25,899 nucleotides of DNA from Roseburia_C amylophila (GCF_025567465.1 NZ_JAOQKI010000029.1:1-25899); one strand, 5' to 3'. Numbered from the stretch's first letter, positions 1 to 7,559 are shown. The notes: generated by a model not told the origin, from the sequence alone. Program-made: numbers and translations.

Positions 1-17
1 TAATTATACCAAAAAAA

Positions 18-50
18 CGCTCAGACCTCACGGTCTGGGCGATTTTTTTC
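18..50. terminator. Bidirectional intrinsic terminator downstream of the LacI-family gene
   Basis: The 9-bp arms GCTCAGACC (19-27) and GGTCTGGGC (32-40) pair with one G-U wobble around a 4-nt loop. A run of A lies on the left (11-17) and a run of T on the right (43-49), so the hairpin can end transcription on either strand. On the minus strand it would end the regulator gene that stops at 74. On the plus strand it would end a gene lying before the window. Confidence 0.85.
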
Positions 51-73
51 TAGGGGAGTTTTTTTACAGCCCC

Positions 74-1093
74 TTATGGCAGTGGTCTGGTGCTTTCTCC
101 CTGGATGATAACAGGAAGCGTTGTATAGCTTTGGATGAGAAGTTCCGGGTTCTGAAGCTTACGGATCATCATGGAGCCTGCCTGCACACCGGTATCATAG
201 ACATTGATGTCTACAATGGTAAGCTGTGGGTCGATGATGCTGGAATATGGGTAGACGTCAAAGGTAAGTATGGCAATGTCATCCGGGATGGAAAGCTGCC
301 GGTCTTTGACTGCCTGGATGACACCTAATGCGAGGGTGTTATTTTCACATACAATAGCGCGAGGCGGTACAGGCTGTGTCAGCATATCAGAAGTAACAGA
401 ATAAGCGTGCTGGCAGCTGGAATCGGTATTTCCGATACGGGCAGCCGGAATGTGAAAGCCTCTGTCTAACATGCCTGCCATAAATCCTTTTTGACGCTGG
501 GCAGAAATATAATCGGTTTTGCGCTCTCCGATAAAGGCGACATCTGTATAACCACAGGCTATCATGTGGGCAGCAGCATATTCACCGGCAAGGGCGTGGT
601 TGGTATCTACCCAGCATAAGCGGCTTTCAAAACTCGGATGCCCAATGATAATGTGTGGAAAGCCTGCATCCAGAATAAGATTTGCAATTTCTTTATTAAT
701 GGCAGAGCCGTGGATGATAAGACCATCGGAGGAACCGCTTGTGATAACTTCGCTGACTTTTTCTCCGGGATAGCGTTCTTCAGAAGTGTTGACAAGCATC
801 AGGGAATAGTTGTTTTCGGACAAGGTATGGTGTACGCCGCACATAATGTCAAACATATGCGGATTCCGATAAGCAGTATCTTTCTCCAGATTGGTAAGAT
901 AGACAATATTGGAAGTAGCACCTTTTGCAAAGCTTACAGCCCGGGAGTTAGGGGTATAATGAAGCTTTTCAATTGCTGCATGAACCTTTTCCACAGTGGC
1001 TGGGGATATGGTGGTCCAGTGATTTAAAACTTTAGAAACAGTGGATTTGGAAACACCGGCTTCATTGGCAACATCATTGATGGTAACAGACAT
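74..1093 (-). CDS. LacI-family transcriptional repressor of the adjacent sugar operon (MalR-like)
   Basis: A 339-aa DNA-binding sugar-responsive regulator. The first ~25 residues form the LacI helix-turn-helix (VTINDVANEAGVSKSTVSKV), followed by the hinge-region stretch and a periplasmic-binding-like effector domain to the C-terminus (for example the GDSSDGLIIHG and AILTFDVYPYSSIIDP strands). The reading frame is open 42 codons further upstream, to 1219. I chose the ATG at 1091-1093 because it starts exactly at the conserved HTH and has an AGGAGG-like site 7 nt upstream. It is divergent from the ABC sugar operon at 1295, the classic arrangement for a local repressor. A strong sigma-A-like promoter carries a putative operator in its spacer, suggesting autorepression. 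Effector identity (maltose or maltodextrin) is inferred from the GH13 enzyme and transporter next door. Confidence 0.93.
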   Translation of the reverse strand: MSVTINDVANEAGVSKSTVSKVLNHWTTISPATVEKVHAAIEKLHYTPNSRAVSFAKGATSNIVYLTNLEKDTAYRNPHMFDIMCGVHHTLSENNYSLMLVNTSEERYPGEKVSEVITSGSSDGLIIHGSAINKEIANLILDAGFPHIIIGHPSFESRLCWVDTNHALAGEYAAAHMIACGYTDVAFIGERKTDYISAQRQKGFMAGMLDRGFHIPAARIGNTDSSCQHAYSVTSDMLTQPVPPRAIVCENNTLALGVIQAVKDRQLSIPDDIAILTFDVYPYSSIIDPQLTIVDINVYDTGVQAGSMMIRKLQNPELLIQSYTTLPVIIQGESTRPLP

Positions 1094-1129
1094 AAAATAC
1101 CTCCTGAAAAAATGTATAAATTTACAAAT

Positions 1130-1158
1130 ATAGTATAGCGGTTTCCTAACAAAGTCAA
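1130..1158 (-). promoter_or_regulatory. Promoter of the LacI-family gene
   Basis: Read on the minus strand: -35 TTGACT (1153-1158), a 17-nt spacer, and -10 TACTAT (1130-1135), close to the sigma-A consensus. It lies 37 nt upstream of the regulator's start codon. The spacer contains one copy of the putative operator (1139-1149). Confidence 0.75.
1139..1149 (+). promoter_or_regulatory. Putative LacI-family operator, copy 1 (inside the regulator promoter)
   Basis: The 11-mer CGGTTTCCTAA is repeated exactly at 1258-1268. This copy sits between the -35 and -10 boxes of the regulator's own promoter, a position suited to autorepression. A CG followed by GTTTCC resembles one half of a LacI/CcpA-type operator. 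Binding is inferred. Confidence 0.55.
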
Positions 1159-1178
1159 TCATTTTTGACAAATAGACA

Positions 1179-1207
1179 TTGTAAACAAGGGAAAAAAGTG
1201 ATAAATA
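1179..1207 (+). promoter_or_regulatory. Candidate promoter of the sugar ABC/GH13 operon
   Basis: TTGTAA (1179-1184), 17 nt, then TAAATA (1202-1207) with a TGA extension just before the -10. The -10 matches only moderately. A perfect TTGACA at 1165-1170 has no acceptable -10 at 16-18 nt. This is the best plus-strand candidate between the divergent genes. Confidence 0.4.
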
Positions 1208-1252
1208 TAGACTTAGCAAGAGGAACCAATTGCATGAAAAAAGAAGAATAAA

Positions 1253-1275
1253 GAAAACGGTTTCCTAAAGAAACC
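1253..1275 (+). promoter_or_regulatory. Putative operator, copy 2, in the leader of the sugar operon
   Basis: GAAAACGGTTTC (1253-1264) is a near-palindrome centred on CG, as in LacI/CcpA-family operators. It contains the second exact copy of CGGTTTCCTAA (1258-1268). An overlapping inverted repeat GGTTTC/GAAACC spans 1259-1264 and 1270-1275. It lies downstream of the candidate promoter and 20 bp before the binding-protein start, so repressor bound here could block initiation or elongation. A CcpA cre function is an alternative. Confidence 0.55.
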
Positions 1276-1294
1276 GGAAAACGGAGGTATTTTT

Positions 1295-2557
1295 ATGAAG
1301 AAAAGGGTGTTGAGTCTGTTGCTCTGTACCGCAATGACAATCGGCACATTATCCGGTTGTGGAAAAGAAGCAGGAAATGACGAAGGAAAGACTACAGAAG
1401 TACTTGGAAATGATGCAGAGGATGAAATGACAGAAGTAAAAATCTGGCATGATGGGGATGAAAATATCATGCAGACCATTGCGGATTGTGCGAATGAGAA
1501 ACTGGCAGAGGATAATATCAAGGTTACCTTTGAAAAGAAGAGCGGTCTGACAGACCAGCTTCAGTTATATGGAAATGATGAATCCAACGGACCGGATATG
1601 TATCTTTATGCACATGATTCATTGGGAACATTTGCAGAAATGGGAATTTTAGCTCCGATTACGGATGTTATCAGTGAGGATGTAATGGCGGATTTATTAC
1701 CGATGACCGTAGAAGCAGGTAATTATAAGGATACCCAGTACCTGATGCCGGTTTATTATGAGACATTGCTCTTTATGTATAATAAGGCAAAATGGGAAGG
1801 TGATGTGCCGGAAACAACAGATGAACTGTATGATTATATGGTAGCACATACCGATGTGGATGCAGGAACTTATGCGCTGGTAAATCAGCATTCTACCGCA
1901 TACAATGTGGCACCGGTGATCAATGGTTTTGGTGGATATATTATTGATAAAGATGCAAATCCTGGATTAAATACACAGGAAACCAAGGATGCTATCGCAT
2001 ACAATCAGAAATTTGCAGCATTGGAGGCAGATGGAGATTACAACACTGTAACTGCATTATTCAATGAAGGCCAGGCAGCAGCAATCATCGGTGGACCATG
2101 GCTGGTATCCGGAATCAAGGCAGCGGGCATTGACCTTGGTATTAAATCCTTAGCGGATTTTAAACTTCCGAATGGAAACGGACTGGCACCATATTCAGGT
2201 GTACAGAGCATTGGTGTCTTAAAATATGCAGCAGAAAATAAGAAAGAAGCAATTGCAAAAGTATTAGAGACAATTGCAAGCCCGGAAGTAGGTATTGCAT
2301 TGGCGAATAAATCAAACTGTGCACCGGCAAACAGCAAAGCATATGATGACGCAGATGTTGCTGCAAATGAGATGATTATGGCAATGAAAGCAACTGCAGA
2401 AACTGCACAGCCTATGCCAAACATTCCACAGATGAGCGTTATGTGGGGACCGACAGAAGAATTTTTGGCAGCAGTCAACAAATCAGGGGAAGATATTGAC
2501 ACTGCAGCAGAGACTTATCAGCAGGAGGCATTGGATGCCATTGCAGATATGCAGTAA
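1295..2557 (+). CDS. Sugar ABC transporter substrate-binding lipoprotein (MalE-like)
   Basis: A 420-aa family-1 extracellular solute-binding protein that captures sugar at the outer membrane face and delivers it to the permeases encoded next. The N-terminus is a lipoprotein signal: MKKR, a hydrophobic stretch, and lipobox LSGC with Cys22 as the lipidated residue, followed by an acidic flexible linker. The mature part has MalE-type segments: EVKIWHDGDENIMQ near the start, LMPVYYETLLFMYNKAKW in the middle (YETLLFMYNK is typical of maltodextrin binders) and GPWLVSGIKAAG. The ATG follows GGAGG (1283-1287) by 7 nt. It is the first gene of an operon with two permeases and a GH13 enzyme. The maltodextrin substrate is inferred from that context. 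No ATPase gene is present, so a shared MsmK/MalK-type ATPase elsewhere is likely. Confidence 0.9.
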   Translation: MKKRVLSLLLCTAMTIGTLSGCGKEAGNDEGKTTEVLGNDAEDEMTEVKIWHDGDENIMQTIADCANEKLAEDNIKVTFEKKSGLTDQLQLYGNDESNGPDMYLYAHDSLGTFAEMGILAPITDVISEDVMADLLPMTVEAGNYKDTQYLMPVYYETLLFMYNKAKWEGDVPETTDELYDYMVAHTDVDAGTYALVNQHSTAYNVAPVINGFGGYIIDKDANPGLNTQETKDAIAYNQKFAALEADGDYNTVTALFNEGQAAAIIGGPWLVSGIKAAGIDLGIKSLADFKLPNGNGLAPYSGVQSIGVLKYAAENKKEAIAKVLETIASPEVGIALANKSNCAPANSKAYDDADVAANEMIMAMKATAETAQPMPNIPQMSVMWGPTEEFLAAVNKSGEDIDTAAETYQQEALDAIADMQ

Positions 2558-2611
2558 GCAGGAGTTTGTTTAGAAGCAATAAAGAGGAAAATTAGGAAGA
2601 GAAGTGTGTAT

Positions 2612-3505
2612 ATGAAGAACAAACGGAAATTAACACCATGGCTTTACAGTATGCCGGCACTGATATTGATTGGAATGGTTATTGTATTCCCGATTATTTA
2701 TACGGGCTATATATCACTGACCAATATGAATCTTTTTCACTGGTCAAATTATAAATTTATCGGACTATCCAACTATAGCAGGGCATTATTAAAGGCAGAC
2801 TCCGGTTTCCTTGGAGCACTGTTTACAACATTACTTTGGACCACATTAAATATGGTGATACAGGTAGTTGTGGCATATTTTATTGCATTGGGATTTCAAA
2901 GAGAAGATTTAAAGGGAAAACGTGTATACAAGACTCTTTTGATGTTCCCGTGGGCAATGCCTGCTTATGTGTCCATTCTTTTGTGGAGGGTAGGCATTTA
3001 TAACACAGAGTTTGGTCTTCTGAATAAGATTCTGGTGGCACTTGGCTTTGGAAAGGTAAATTTCCTTTCCACCAATGTGCCGGCATTTCTCTCCTGCATG
3101 ACCTTAAACCTGTGGATGGCATTGCCGTTTATGATTATGATGATAGACGGTGCACTGTCCAGCATTGACCGCAGCTATTATGAAAGCGCAGAACTGGATG
3201 GAGCAGGTTTCTGGTCAAAGAACATCCATATTACCGTTCCGGCAATGAAAGGAATTATTGCACCGGCGGTTATTATGACGACATTTACCACATTTAAGCA
3301 GTTTGATATCGTATATCTTCTTACGATGCAGAAGGGAGCATATTCAGGGGCAACCTTACAGACCGTAATTACTTATGCACAGCAGAATGCGTTTGTTTCA
3401 AATAACTATGGGCTGTCCTCAGCGGTATCCATTATTATCTTTTTCCTCATCATGGTATTTTCGCTGTTTACCAATCGAGGGGTAAAGGAGGAAAATTATG
3501 ACTAA
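2612..3505 (+). CDS. Sugar ABC transporter permease, MalF type
   Basis: A 297-aa inner-membrane subunit with about six hydrophobic helices, starting MKNKRKLTPWLYSMPALILI. The ATPase-coupling EAA loop is visible at residues ~190-210 (ESAELDGAG, then ITVP). It is shorter than E. coli MalF, as usual for Gram-positive homologues, which lack the large periplasmic P2 insert. A GTG at 2606 in the same frame would add two residues. AGGA at 2594-2597 is better spaced for that GTG, so the start is uncertain by six bases. Its last codons overlap the next permease by 8 bp, indicating tight translational coupling and a heterodimeric channel. Confidence 0.9.
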   Translation: MKNKRKLTPWLYSMPALILIGMVIVFPIIYTGYISLTNMNLFHWSNYKFIGLSNYSRALLKADSGFLGALFTTLLWTTLNMVIQVVVAYFIALGFQREDLKGKRVYKTLLMFPWAMPAYVSILLWRVGIYNTEFGLLNKILVALGFGKVNFLSTNVPAFLSCMTLNLWMALPFMIMMIDGALSSIDRSYYESAELDGAGFWSKNIHITVPAMKGIIAPAVIMTTFTTFKQFDIVYLLTMQKGAYSGATLQTVITYAQQNAFVSNNYGLSSAVSIIIFFLIMVFSLFTNRGVKEENYD

Positions 3506-4343
3506 GAAAAAGAGAAAACAGATTTTACAGCTTAGCGGATTACATATTTTTTATATTATACTGTGTCTGCTGGCACTGGTACCGATTTTATATGCGTTGA
3601 ATCTTTCCTTTGAAAGGGGAAGTGGAGCATTGTCCTCCGGATTATCTTTGTTTCCAAAGGAATTTACACTGGATAATTATAAAAATATACTGACGCAGAA
3701 GCCGTTTTTGCGGTGGTTTTATAACTCTGCCGTATTAAGCTTCTTTACAATGGTCATTGCCATCGGATTTGCCATGGTGTCATCTTATGCATTTTCAAGA
3801 TACCGTTTTAAGGGAAGAAATGGCATTTTAAAATTACTGCTTCTCTTAAATGCATTCCCGCAGATTTTGTCCATGTTTGCATTATTCCGTCTTTTAAAAC
3901 AGATGAATATGCTGGATACGAAACTGGGACTGGTGATTATTTATGCGGGAAGCATGTGCATTTTCTCTATCTGGAATATGAAGGGGTATTTTGATACCAT
4001 TCCGATAGAAATCGAAGAAGCATCGAAAATTGACGGTGCATCGGATTTCCAGCTGCTGTGGAAGGTAGTAATGCCGCTGGCTCGTCCGGCAATCATTGTA
4101 ACTTCCGTGATGGTACTTATTTTTGTATGGAATGAATATCTGTTTTCCACAACATTTCTACTGAATGAAAACAGTTATACACTGGCAGGTGGATTATATC
4201 AGTTACAGTCCAACGATTACACCAGAAGCTGGGGAATGTTCTCCGCAGCCGCTATCCTGGTATCTGTTCCGGTGCTGATTATTTTCTTCTGTATACAAAA
4301 GTATATGGTATCCGGTCTTACTGCAGGTGGTGTGAAAGGATAG
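3498..4343 (+). CDS. Sugar ABC transporter permease, MalG type
   Basis: A 281-aa inner-membrane protein and partner of the preceding MalF-type subunit. About six hydrophobic segments are visible. The EAA motif is at residues 173-193 (EEASKIDGA, ending VMP), a strong signature of the binding-protein-dependent permease family, and the C-terminus ends in GLTAGGVKG, typical of MalG-like subunits. The ATG lies inside the end of the upstream gene and is preceded by AAAGGAGG (3484-3491). The GH13 gene starts 7 bp after its stop, so all four genes are probably on one transcript. Confidence 0.9.
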   Translation: MTKKKRKQILQLSGLHIFYIILCLLALVPILYALNLSFERGSGALSSGLSLFPKEFTLDNYKNILTQKPFLRWFYNSAVLSFFTMVIAIGFAMVSSYAFSRYRFKGRNGILKLLLLLNAFPQILSMFALFRLLKQMNMLDTKLGLVIIYAGSMCIFSIWNMKGYFDTIPIEIEEASKIDGASDFQLLWKVVMPLARPAIIVTSVMVLIFVWNEYLFSTTFLLNENSYTLAGGLYQLQSNDYTRSWGMFSAAAILVSVPVLIIFFCIQKYMVSGLTAGGVKG

Positions 4344-4350
4344 AAATAAA

Positions 4351-6117
4351 ATGGAAAAAGAAGCAATTTTGCATATTCCACTGTCACAATTTGCTTTTGC
4401 AGAAAAAGAAGACCGGCTGGTAATAAGAATCCGTTGTAAAAAGGGCGATTTAAAACGGTGCGTGCTGCTTTGGGGAGACCGGGTGGCAATGGAAGAGCCA
4501 CTTCCGGTGAAACAAAGTGAAATGGAACATGTGGCATCCGATATGCTTTATGATTATTATGAAGTTAAGATTACGTCTCCGTATACCAGGGTATGCTATT
4601 ATTTCCGGTTAGAGGACGATACAGAAAGCCTTTATTATTATGGAAGAGGATTTGCAGAGAAACTGTCCTGTGGCAGGGCAGAATATTTCCAGTTTCCATA
4701 TATTAGAAGAGAGGATATTTTAGATATCCCGGAGTGGGCAGAAGACATTGTTATGTATCATATTTTCCCGGACAGTTTTGCAAATGACAGACGGGAACTG
4801 ACGGAAAAAGCGACAAGGCATATGCTTTTGCCGGATGAAAAAAGCGACAGCAATGGAAAAATTTTACCGGACCGGATTTGCAAGAATCATCTGGGTGGTA
4901 CACTGAAAGGAATTTGTGAAAACCTTGACTATATCGAAAAGCTTGGAATTAACTGCATTTATCTGAATCCGATTTTTGAAGCAGCGTCTTATCATAAATA
5001 TGATACCATTGACTATTTTGAAATCGACCCCTGTTTTGGAAATAAAGCGGATTTAAAAGAACTGGTGCAGCAGTGCCACAAGAGAGGAATCCGGGTTATT
5101 TTAGATGGTGTATTTAATCATTGTGGAGCAGATTTCTTTGCATTCCGGGATGTGCGGCAGAAGGGAAAAGCATCAAGATATTATAACTGGTTTTATCACC
5201 TGCCGGAAACGATACAGTACGCTGATCCGCCGAATTATGAGGCGTTTGCCTATGTAAAGGAAATGCCAAAGCTTAATACCGGAAATCCTGAAGTGGTGGA
5301 GTACCTTTGCAATGTTGGAACTTACTGGATTCGGGAAGCAGATATTGACGGCTGGCGCTTGGATGTGGCAAATGAAATCAATCATGAATTCTGGAGAGTC
5401 TTCCGTCATGCGGTGAGAGCGGTAAAAGAGGATATATTTCTAATAGGTGAAATCTGGGAAGAAGCAGGCATCTGGCTTCAGGGAGACCAGTTTGATTCTA
5501 CGATGAATTATACTTTTTCTTATCTGTGCCGGGATTTTTTTGGAAAGGGAGAACTTTCGGTCAGTGAATTTGATGCCCAGATGCAGAGGATGATTTACCG
5601 CTACCCATGGCAGGTGAGCCTGGCACAGATGAATTTTCTGGATTCCCATGATATTCCGAGATTTTTAAGCTATTGCAATGGAAATAGAAAGAGAATGGAG
5701 CTGGCATTTTTCTATCTCTTTATGGGAGTGGGCGTGCCATCGGTATTCTACGGGGATGAAGTGTATATCGAGGGAATGAAAGAACTGGAGTATCGGGCAG
5801 CCATGGACTGGAAGGCAGTAATGGAGCAGCAGGCAGAAAACAACAGATTACAGGGAAATCTGGCAGAGAAGTTCAGCTGCTGGATTGCACTCCGAAAAGA
5901 GCATGTGGCATTACGCAGGGGCAATTACCGGACAATTTACTGCAATGATATGATGGGAGTATATGTATTTTTACGTAGCTTTGGGGACGACAAAGTCCTG
6001 GTATTTTTAAATACCGGCACCGGCAGTGTGACACTGACATCAGTGGAGGTTCCGCAGCTGCAGGAAAAAAGGATAATTCTTTCTTCTTGTGAGGGAAAGC
6101 TTTTGGTTGTTTTGTAA
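4351..6117 (+). CDS. Cytoplasmic GH13 alpha-glucosidase (neopullulanase / cyclomaltodextrinase / maltogenic amylase-like)
   Basis: A 588-aa enzyme expected to hydrolyse alpha-1,4 (and perhaps alpha-1,6) links of imported maltodextrins. Residues ~1-120 form an N-terminal beta-domain like the CBM34 module of GH13_20 enzymes. The catalytic barrel follows, with all four GH13 regions: DGVFNH (252-257); GWRLDVANE (334-342, nucleophile Asp338); GEIWE (366-370, acid/base Glu367); and LDSHD (430-434, transition-state Asp434). A small beta-domain ends the protein. There is no signal peptide, so it acts in the cytoplasm, matching its place as the last gene of the uptake operon. The exact subfamily cannot be fixed by eye; the N-terminal domain and the MPKLNT segment favour the neopullulanase/cyclomaltodextrinase group. 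Confidence 0.9.
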   Translation: MEKEAILHIPLSQFAFAEKEDRLVIRIRCKKGDLKRCVLLWGDRVAMEEPLPVKQSEMEHVASDMLYDYYEVKITSPYTRVCYYFRLEDDTESLYYYGRGFAEKLSCGRAEYFQFPYIRREDILDIPEWAEDIVMYHIFPDSFANDRRELTEKATRHMLLPDEKSDSNGKILPDRICKNHLGGTLKGICENLDYIEKLGINCIYLNPIFEAASYHKYDTIDYFEIDPCFGNKADLKELVQQCHKRGIRVILDGVFNHCGADFFAFRDVRQKGKASRYYNWFYHLPETIQYADPPNYEAFAYVKEMPKLNTGNPEVVEYLCNVGTYWIREADIDGWRLDVANEINHEFWRVFRHAVRAVKEDIFLIGEIWEEAGIWLQGDQFDSTMNYTFSYLCRDFFGKGELSVSEFDAQMQRMIYRYPWQVSLAQMNFLDSHDIPRFLSYCNGNRKRMELAFFYLFMGVGVPSVFYGDEVYIEGMKELEYRAAMDWKAVMEQQAENNRLQGNLAEKFSCWIALRKEHVALRRGNYRTIYCNDMMGVYVFLRSFGDDKVLVFLNTGTGSVTLTSVEVPQLQEKRIILSSCEGKLLVVL

Positions 6118-6162
6118 AACAAAAGATATTTCTATAAATAGTACCGTTCCTTAAAAAGATAA

Positions 6163-6191
6163 GTGACATCTTTACATACTTGTGCTATACT
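6163..6191 (+). promoter_or_regulatory. Promoter of the 45-aa membrane microprotein
   Basis: GTGACA (6163-6168), 17 nt, TATACT (6186-6191): five of six -35 bases and five of six -10 bases match consensus. It gives the small gene at 6230 its own transcription start, about 30 nt before the start codon. Confidence 0.75.
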
Positions 6192-6229
6192 TTGGAAAAG
6201 ATAAAGAGACATAGGAAGGGGGACTTACT

Positions 6230-6367
6230 ATGGTTATATTTATTGGAATTCTGATATTCGCCGCAATAATTGGATTTTATGCATGCTTTGGCCGGAGAAT
6301 CAATGAAAATATCGGTTCCGGATTTGGAAAAGAATACATGAAAGACAAATGGGGAATGGATGAATAA
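6230..6367 (+). CDS. 45-aa single-pass membrane microprotein, function unknown
   Basis: I do not recognise this as a named family. The ATG at 6230 follows a strong purine-rich site (AGGAAGGGGGA, 6212-6222). The product begins MVIFIGILIFAAIIGFYACF, one 18-20-residue hydrophobic helix, followed by GRRINENIGSGFGKEYMKDK and a short acidic end (WGMDE). A positive patch right after the helix suggests an N-out/C-in orientation. There is no signal-peptidase motif. It has a dedicated near-consensus promoter and a perfect 12-bp terminator hairpin, so it behaves as a real monocistronic gene even though it is short. A role such as a membrane-associated regulator is only a guess. Confidence 0.7.
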   Translation: MVIFIGILIFAAIIGFYACFGRRINENIGSGFGKEYMKDKWGMDE

Positions 6368-6381
6368 AAGAGAGGTTTAAG

Positions 6382-6414
6382 AATGCCGGATGGATTTACC
6401 ATCCGGCATTTTAT
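6382..6414. terminator. Intrinsic terminator after the microprotein gene
   Basis: A perfect 12-bp stem, AATGCCGGATGG (6382-6393) with CCATCCGGCATT (6399-6410), a 5-nt loop and TTTAT immediately after. It ends the microprotein transcript and may also serve the decayed gene on the opposite strand. Confidence 0.88.
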
Positions 6415-6441
6415 ATGCTGATTTGGAGATTAAGTCATAGA

Positions 6442-7170
6442 CTACTTCTTGATGCTTGCACGCCGTTTGACTTTTTCCTCGTAGAGTATTGCGTCGGAAT
6501 GCTTTAATATATCGGTTAAAATAAAGGAAACAAATTCGTCACCGCCCAGTCTTGCAGTAATGGCATCCTTTGGCAGGCATTTACGCAGCTGCTCCATGCT
6601 GATATGACGCAGTGTAGTAAAGCCGGTGTGCAGCTGGCAACCGCAGGAACTTCTCTGGTGAAAAATGGCTGACATCCGGCAGGATTGTGGCTTCTTTCCC
6701 TGACAGAGCATAAGCGCATTCTGTAATGCCTGGTAGCTGAACTGGAAGCTGCTGTGGGAAACACTGGTCAGTGGTGGTTCCATGGTTTTTGCGTGGTCAA
6801 TGTCGTCAAAACCGGTAATGGCAATGTCATATCCCACCAAAAGGTCTCTTGCAGCACAGACGCGGTATCCTGCCTTTGCCATATTATTATTTGCAAAAGC
6901 AATTGCCTCTAATTCCGGGTTGTGGTCTAGGATATATTCCACCTGCTCGGTGACATGCTCTGAGTAGTTGCCAGCAATCAGATATGGAATGTCCGGATCG
7001 TCCGGTGTGTCCTCTAACATTAGAAATGGAATATCTTTATAATGGGAAAGAAAGTCTGCCTTTACCTGGTTACTTTTAAAAATAGAAAGAGAACCATAGG
7101 TAATAATGAGTGCATCCGGTCTGGTAAAAAAAGTTGCTTCGGCATTGAAAAAGCCGTTCTTATGATTGAC
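6442..7170 (-). pseudogene. Decayed LacI-like sensor / GGDEF (diguanylate cyclase-type) gene remnant
   Basis: Read on the minus strand, the frame is open from 7170 (directly after an in-frame TAA at 7171-7173) to a TAG at 6442-6444, with no start codon before 7020. The upstream half matches the end of a LacI-type periplasmic-binding-like sensor (DALIITYGSLSIF, then NNNMAKAGYRVC and DIAITGFDDIDHAKTMEPPLTSVSH), ending with the RSSCGC segment common in such sensors. A GGDEF signature follows (RLGGDEFVSF), but only ~40 residues separate it from the sensor, and the chain then jumps to a GGDEF-domain tail (LKHSDAILYEEKVKRRASIKK). Most of a normal ~160-residue GGDEF domain, and the whole N-terminus, are missing. 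A catalytically active cyclase is very unlikely. Confidence 0.8.
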
Positions 7171-7219
7171 TTAAGTACAACATAAAACGATTAAGTAGAA
7201 AAGAAAATAAAAATATTAC

Positions 7220-7248
7220 TGGACAAAAAATGTGATATATGCTAATAT
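7220..7248 (+). promoter_or_regulatory. Promoter of tRNA-Pro
   Basis: TGGACA (7220-7225), 17 nt, then TAATAT (7243-7248) with a TGC extension directly upstream. It ends 27 nt before the mature tRNA 5' end. Confidence 0.75.
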
Positions 7249-7275
7249 AGTTGAGCGTGTGAAAGAACTGAATAA

Positions 7276-7349
7276 CGATGCGTGGCTCAGCTTGGTAGAG
7301 CGCTGCGTTCGGGACGCAGAGGTCGCAGGTTCAAATCCTGTCGCATCGA
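7276..7349 (+). tRNA. tRNA-Pro (anticodon CGG)
   Basis: A 74-nt cloverleaf. Acceptor arms CGATGCG (7276-7282) and CGCATCG (7342-7348) pair fully. The C1-G72 pair and A73 discriminator are the expected bacterial tRNA-Pro identity elements. The D arm is GCTC/GAGC. The anticodon arm is CTGCG, loop TTCGGGA, CGCAG, giving anticodon CGG, which reads CCG. The T loop is TTCAAAT. The CCA end is not encoded. Confidence 0.95.
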
Positions 7350-7357
7350 CGAAAAAA

Positions 7358-7388
7358 ACGAGTACACTGTTAGGTGTGCTCGTTTTTA
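7358..7388 (+). terminator. Intrinsic terminator after tRNA-Pro
   Basis: ACGAGTACAC (7358-7367) pairs with GTGTGCTCGT (7374-7383), with one G-U wobble and a 6-nt loop. A T run follows (7383-7387). It starts 9 nt after the tRNA. Confidence 0.85.
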
Positions 7389-7410
7389 TATGAAGATTTC
7401 TACCCAAATA

Positions 7411-7440
7411 TTGTCTGGAATCATCCTGTCATGTTATAAT
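7411..7440 (+). promoter_or_regulatory. Promoter of mgsA
   Basis: TTGTCT (7411-7416), an 18-nt spacer, and a consensus TATAAT (7435-7440) with a TGT extended -10. Start of transcription is predicted near 7447, leaving a leader of about 113 nt before the mgsA start. Confidence 0.75.
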
Positions 7441-7559
7441 GAGCGTAAGCAAGTCAACATATAAGCGTGATTGGCGAGCTGCAATTGTTTATCAGGAGTT
7501 GATTTTCACTTGATAAATGAAAAGGTTGGAAAATAATACAATAAAGGAGAAGACACAAT

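Noticed and set aside
638..1027. Plus-strand 129-codon frame inside the LacI gene
   Set aside because: It is antisense to a clear family member, has no ribosome site and no recognisable domain.
1165..1170. Perfect TTGACA as the -35 of the sugar operon
   Set aside because: No acceptable -10 sequence occurs 16-18 nt downstream; the candidate at 1179-1207 is better.
1094..1219. 42-residue N-terminal extension of the LacI-family regulator
   Set aside because: It crosses the promoter and operator, has no ribosome site, and the HTH begins exactly at the downstream ATG with a good AGGAGG.
7282..7464. 60-codon plus-strand frame starting in the tRNA
   Set aside because: It runs through the tRNA, its terminator and the mgsA promoter, so it is not coding.
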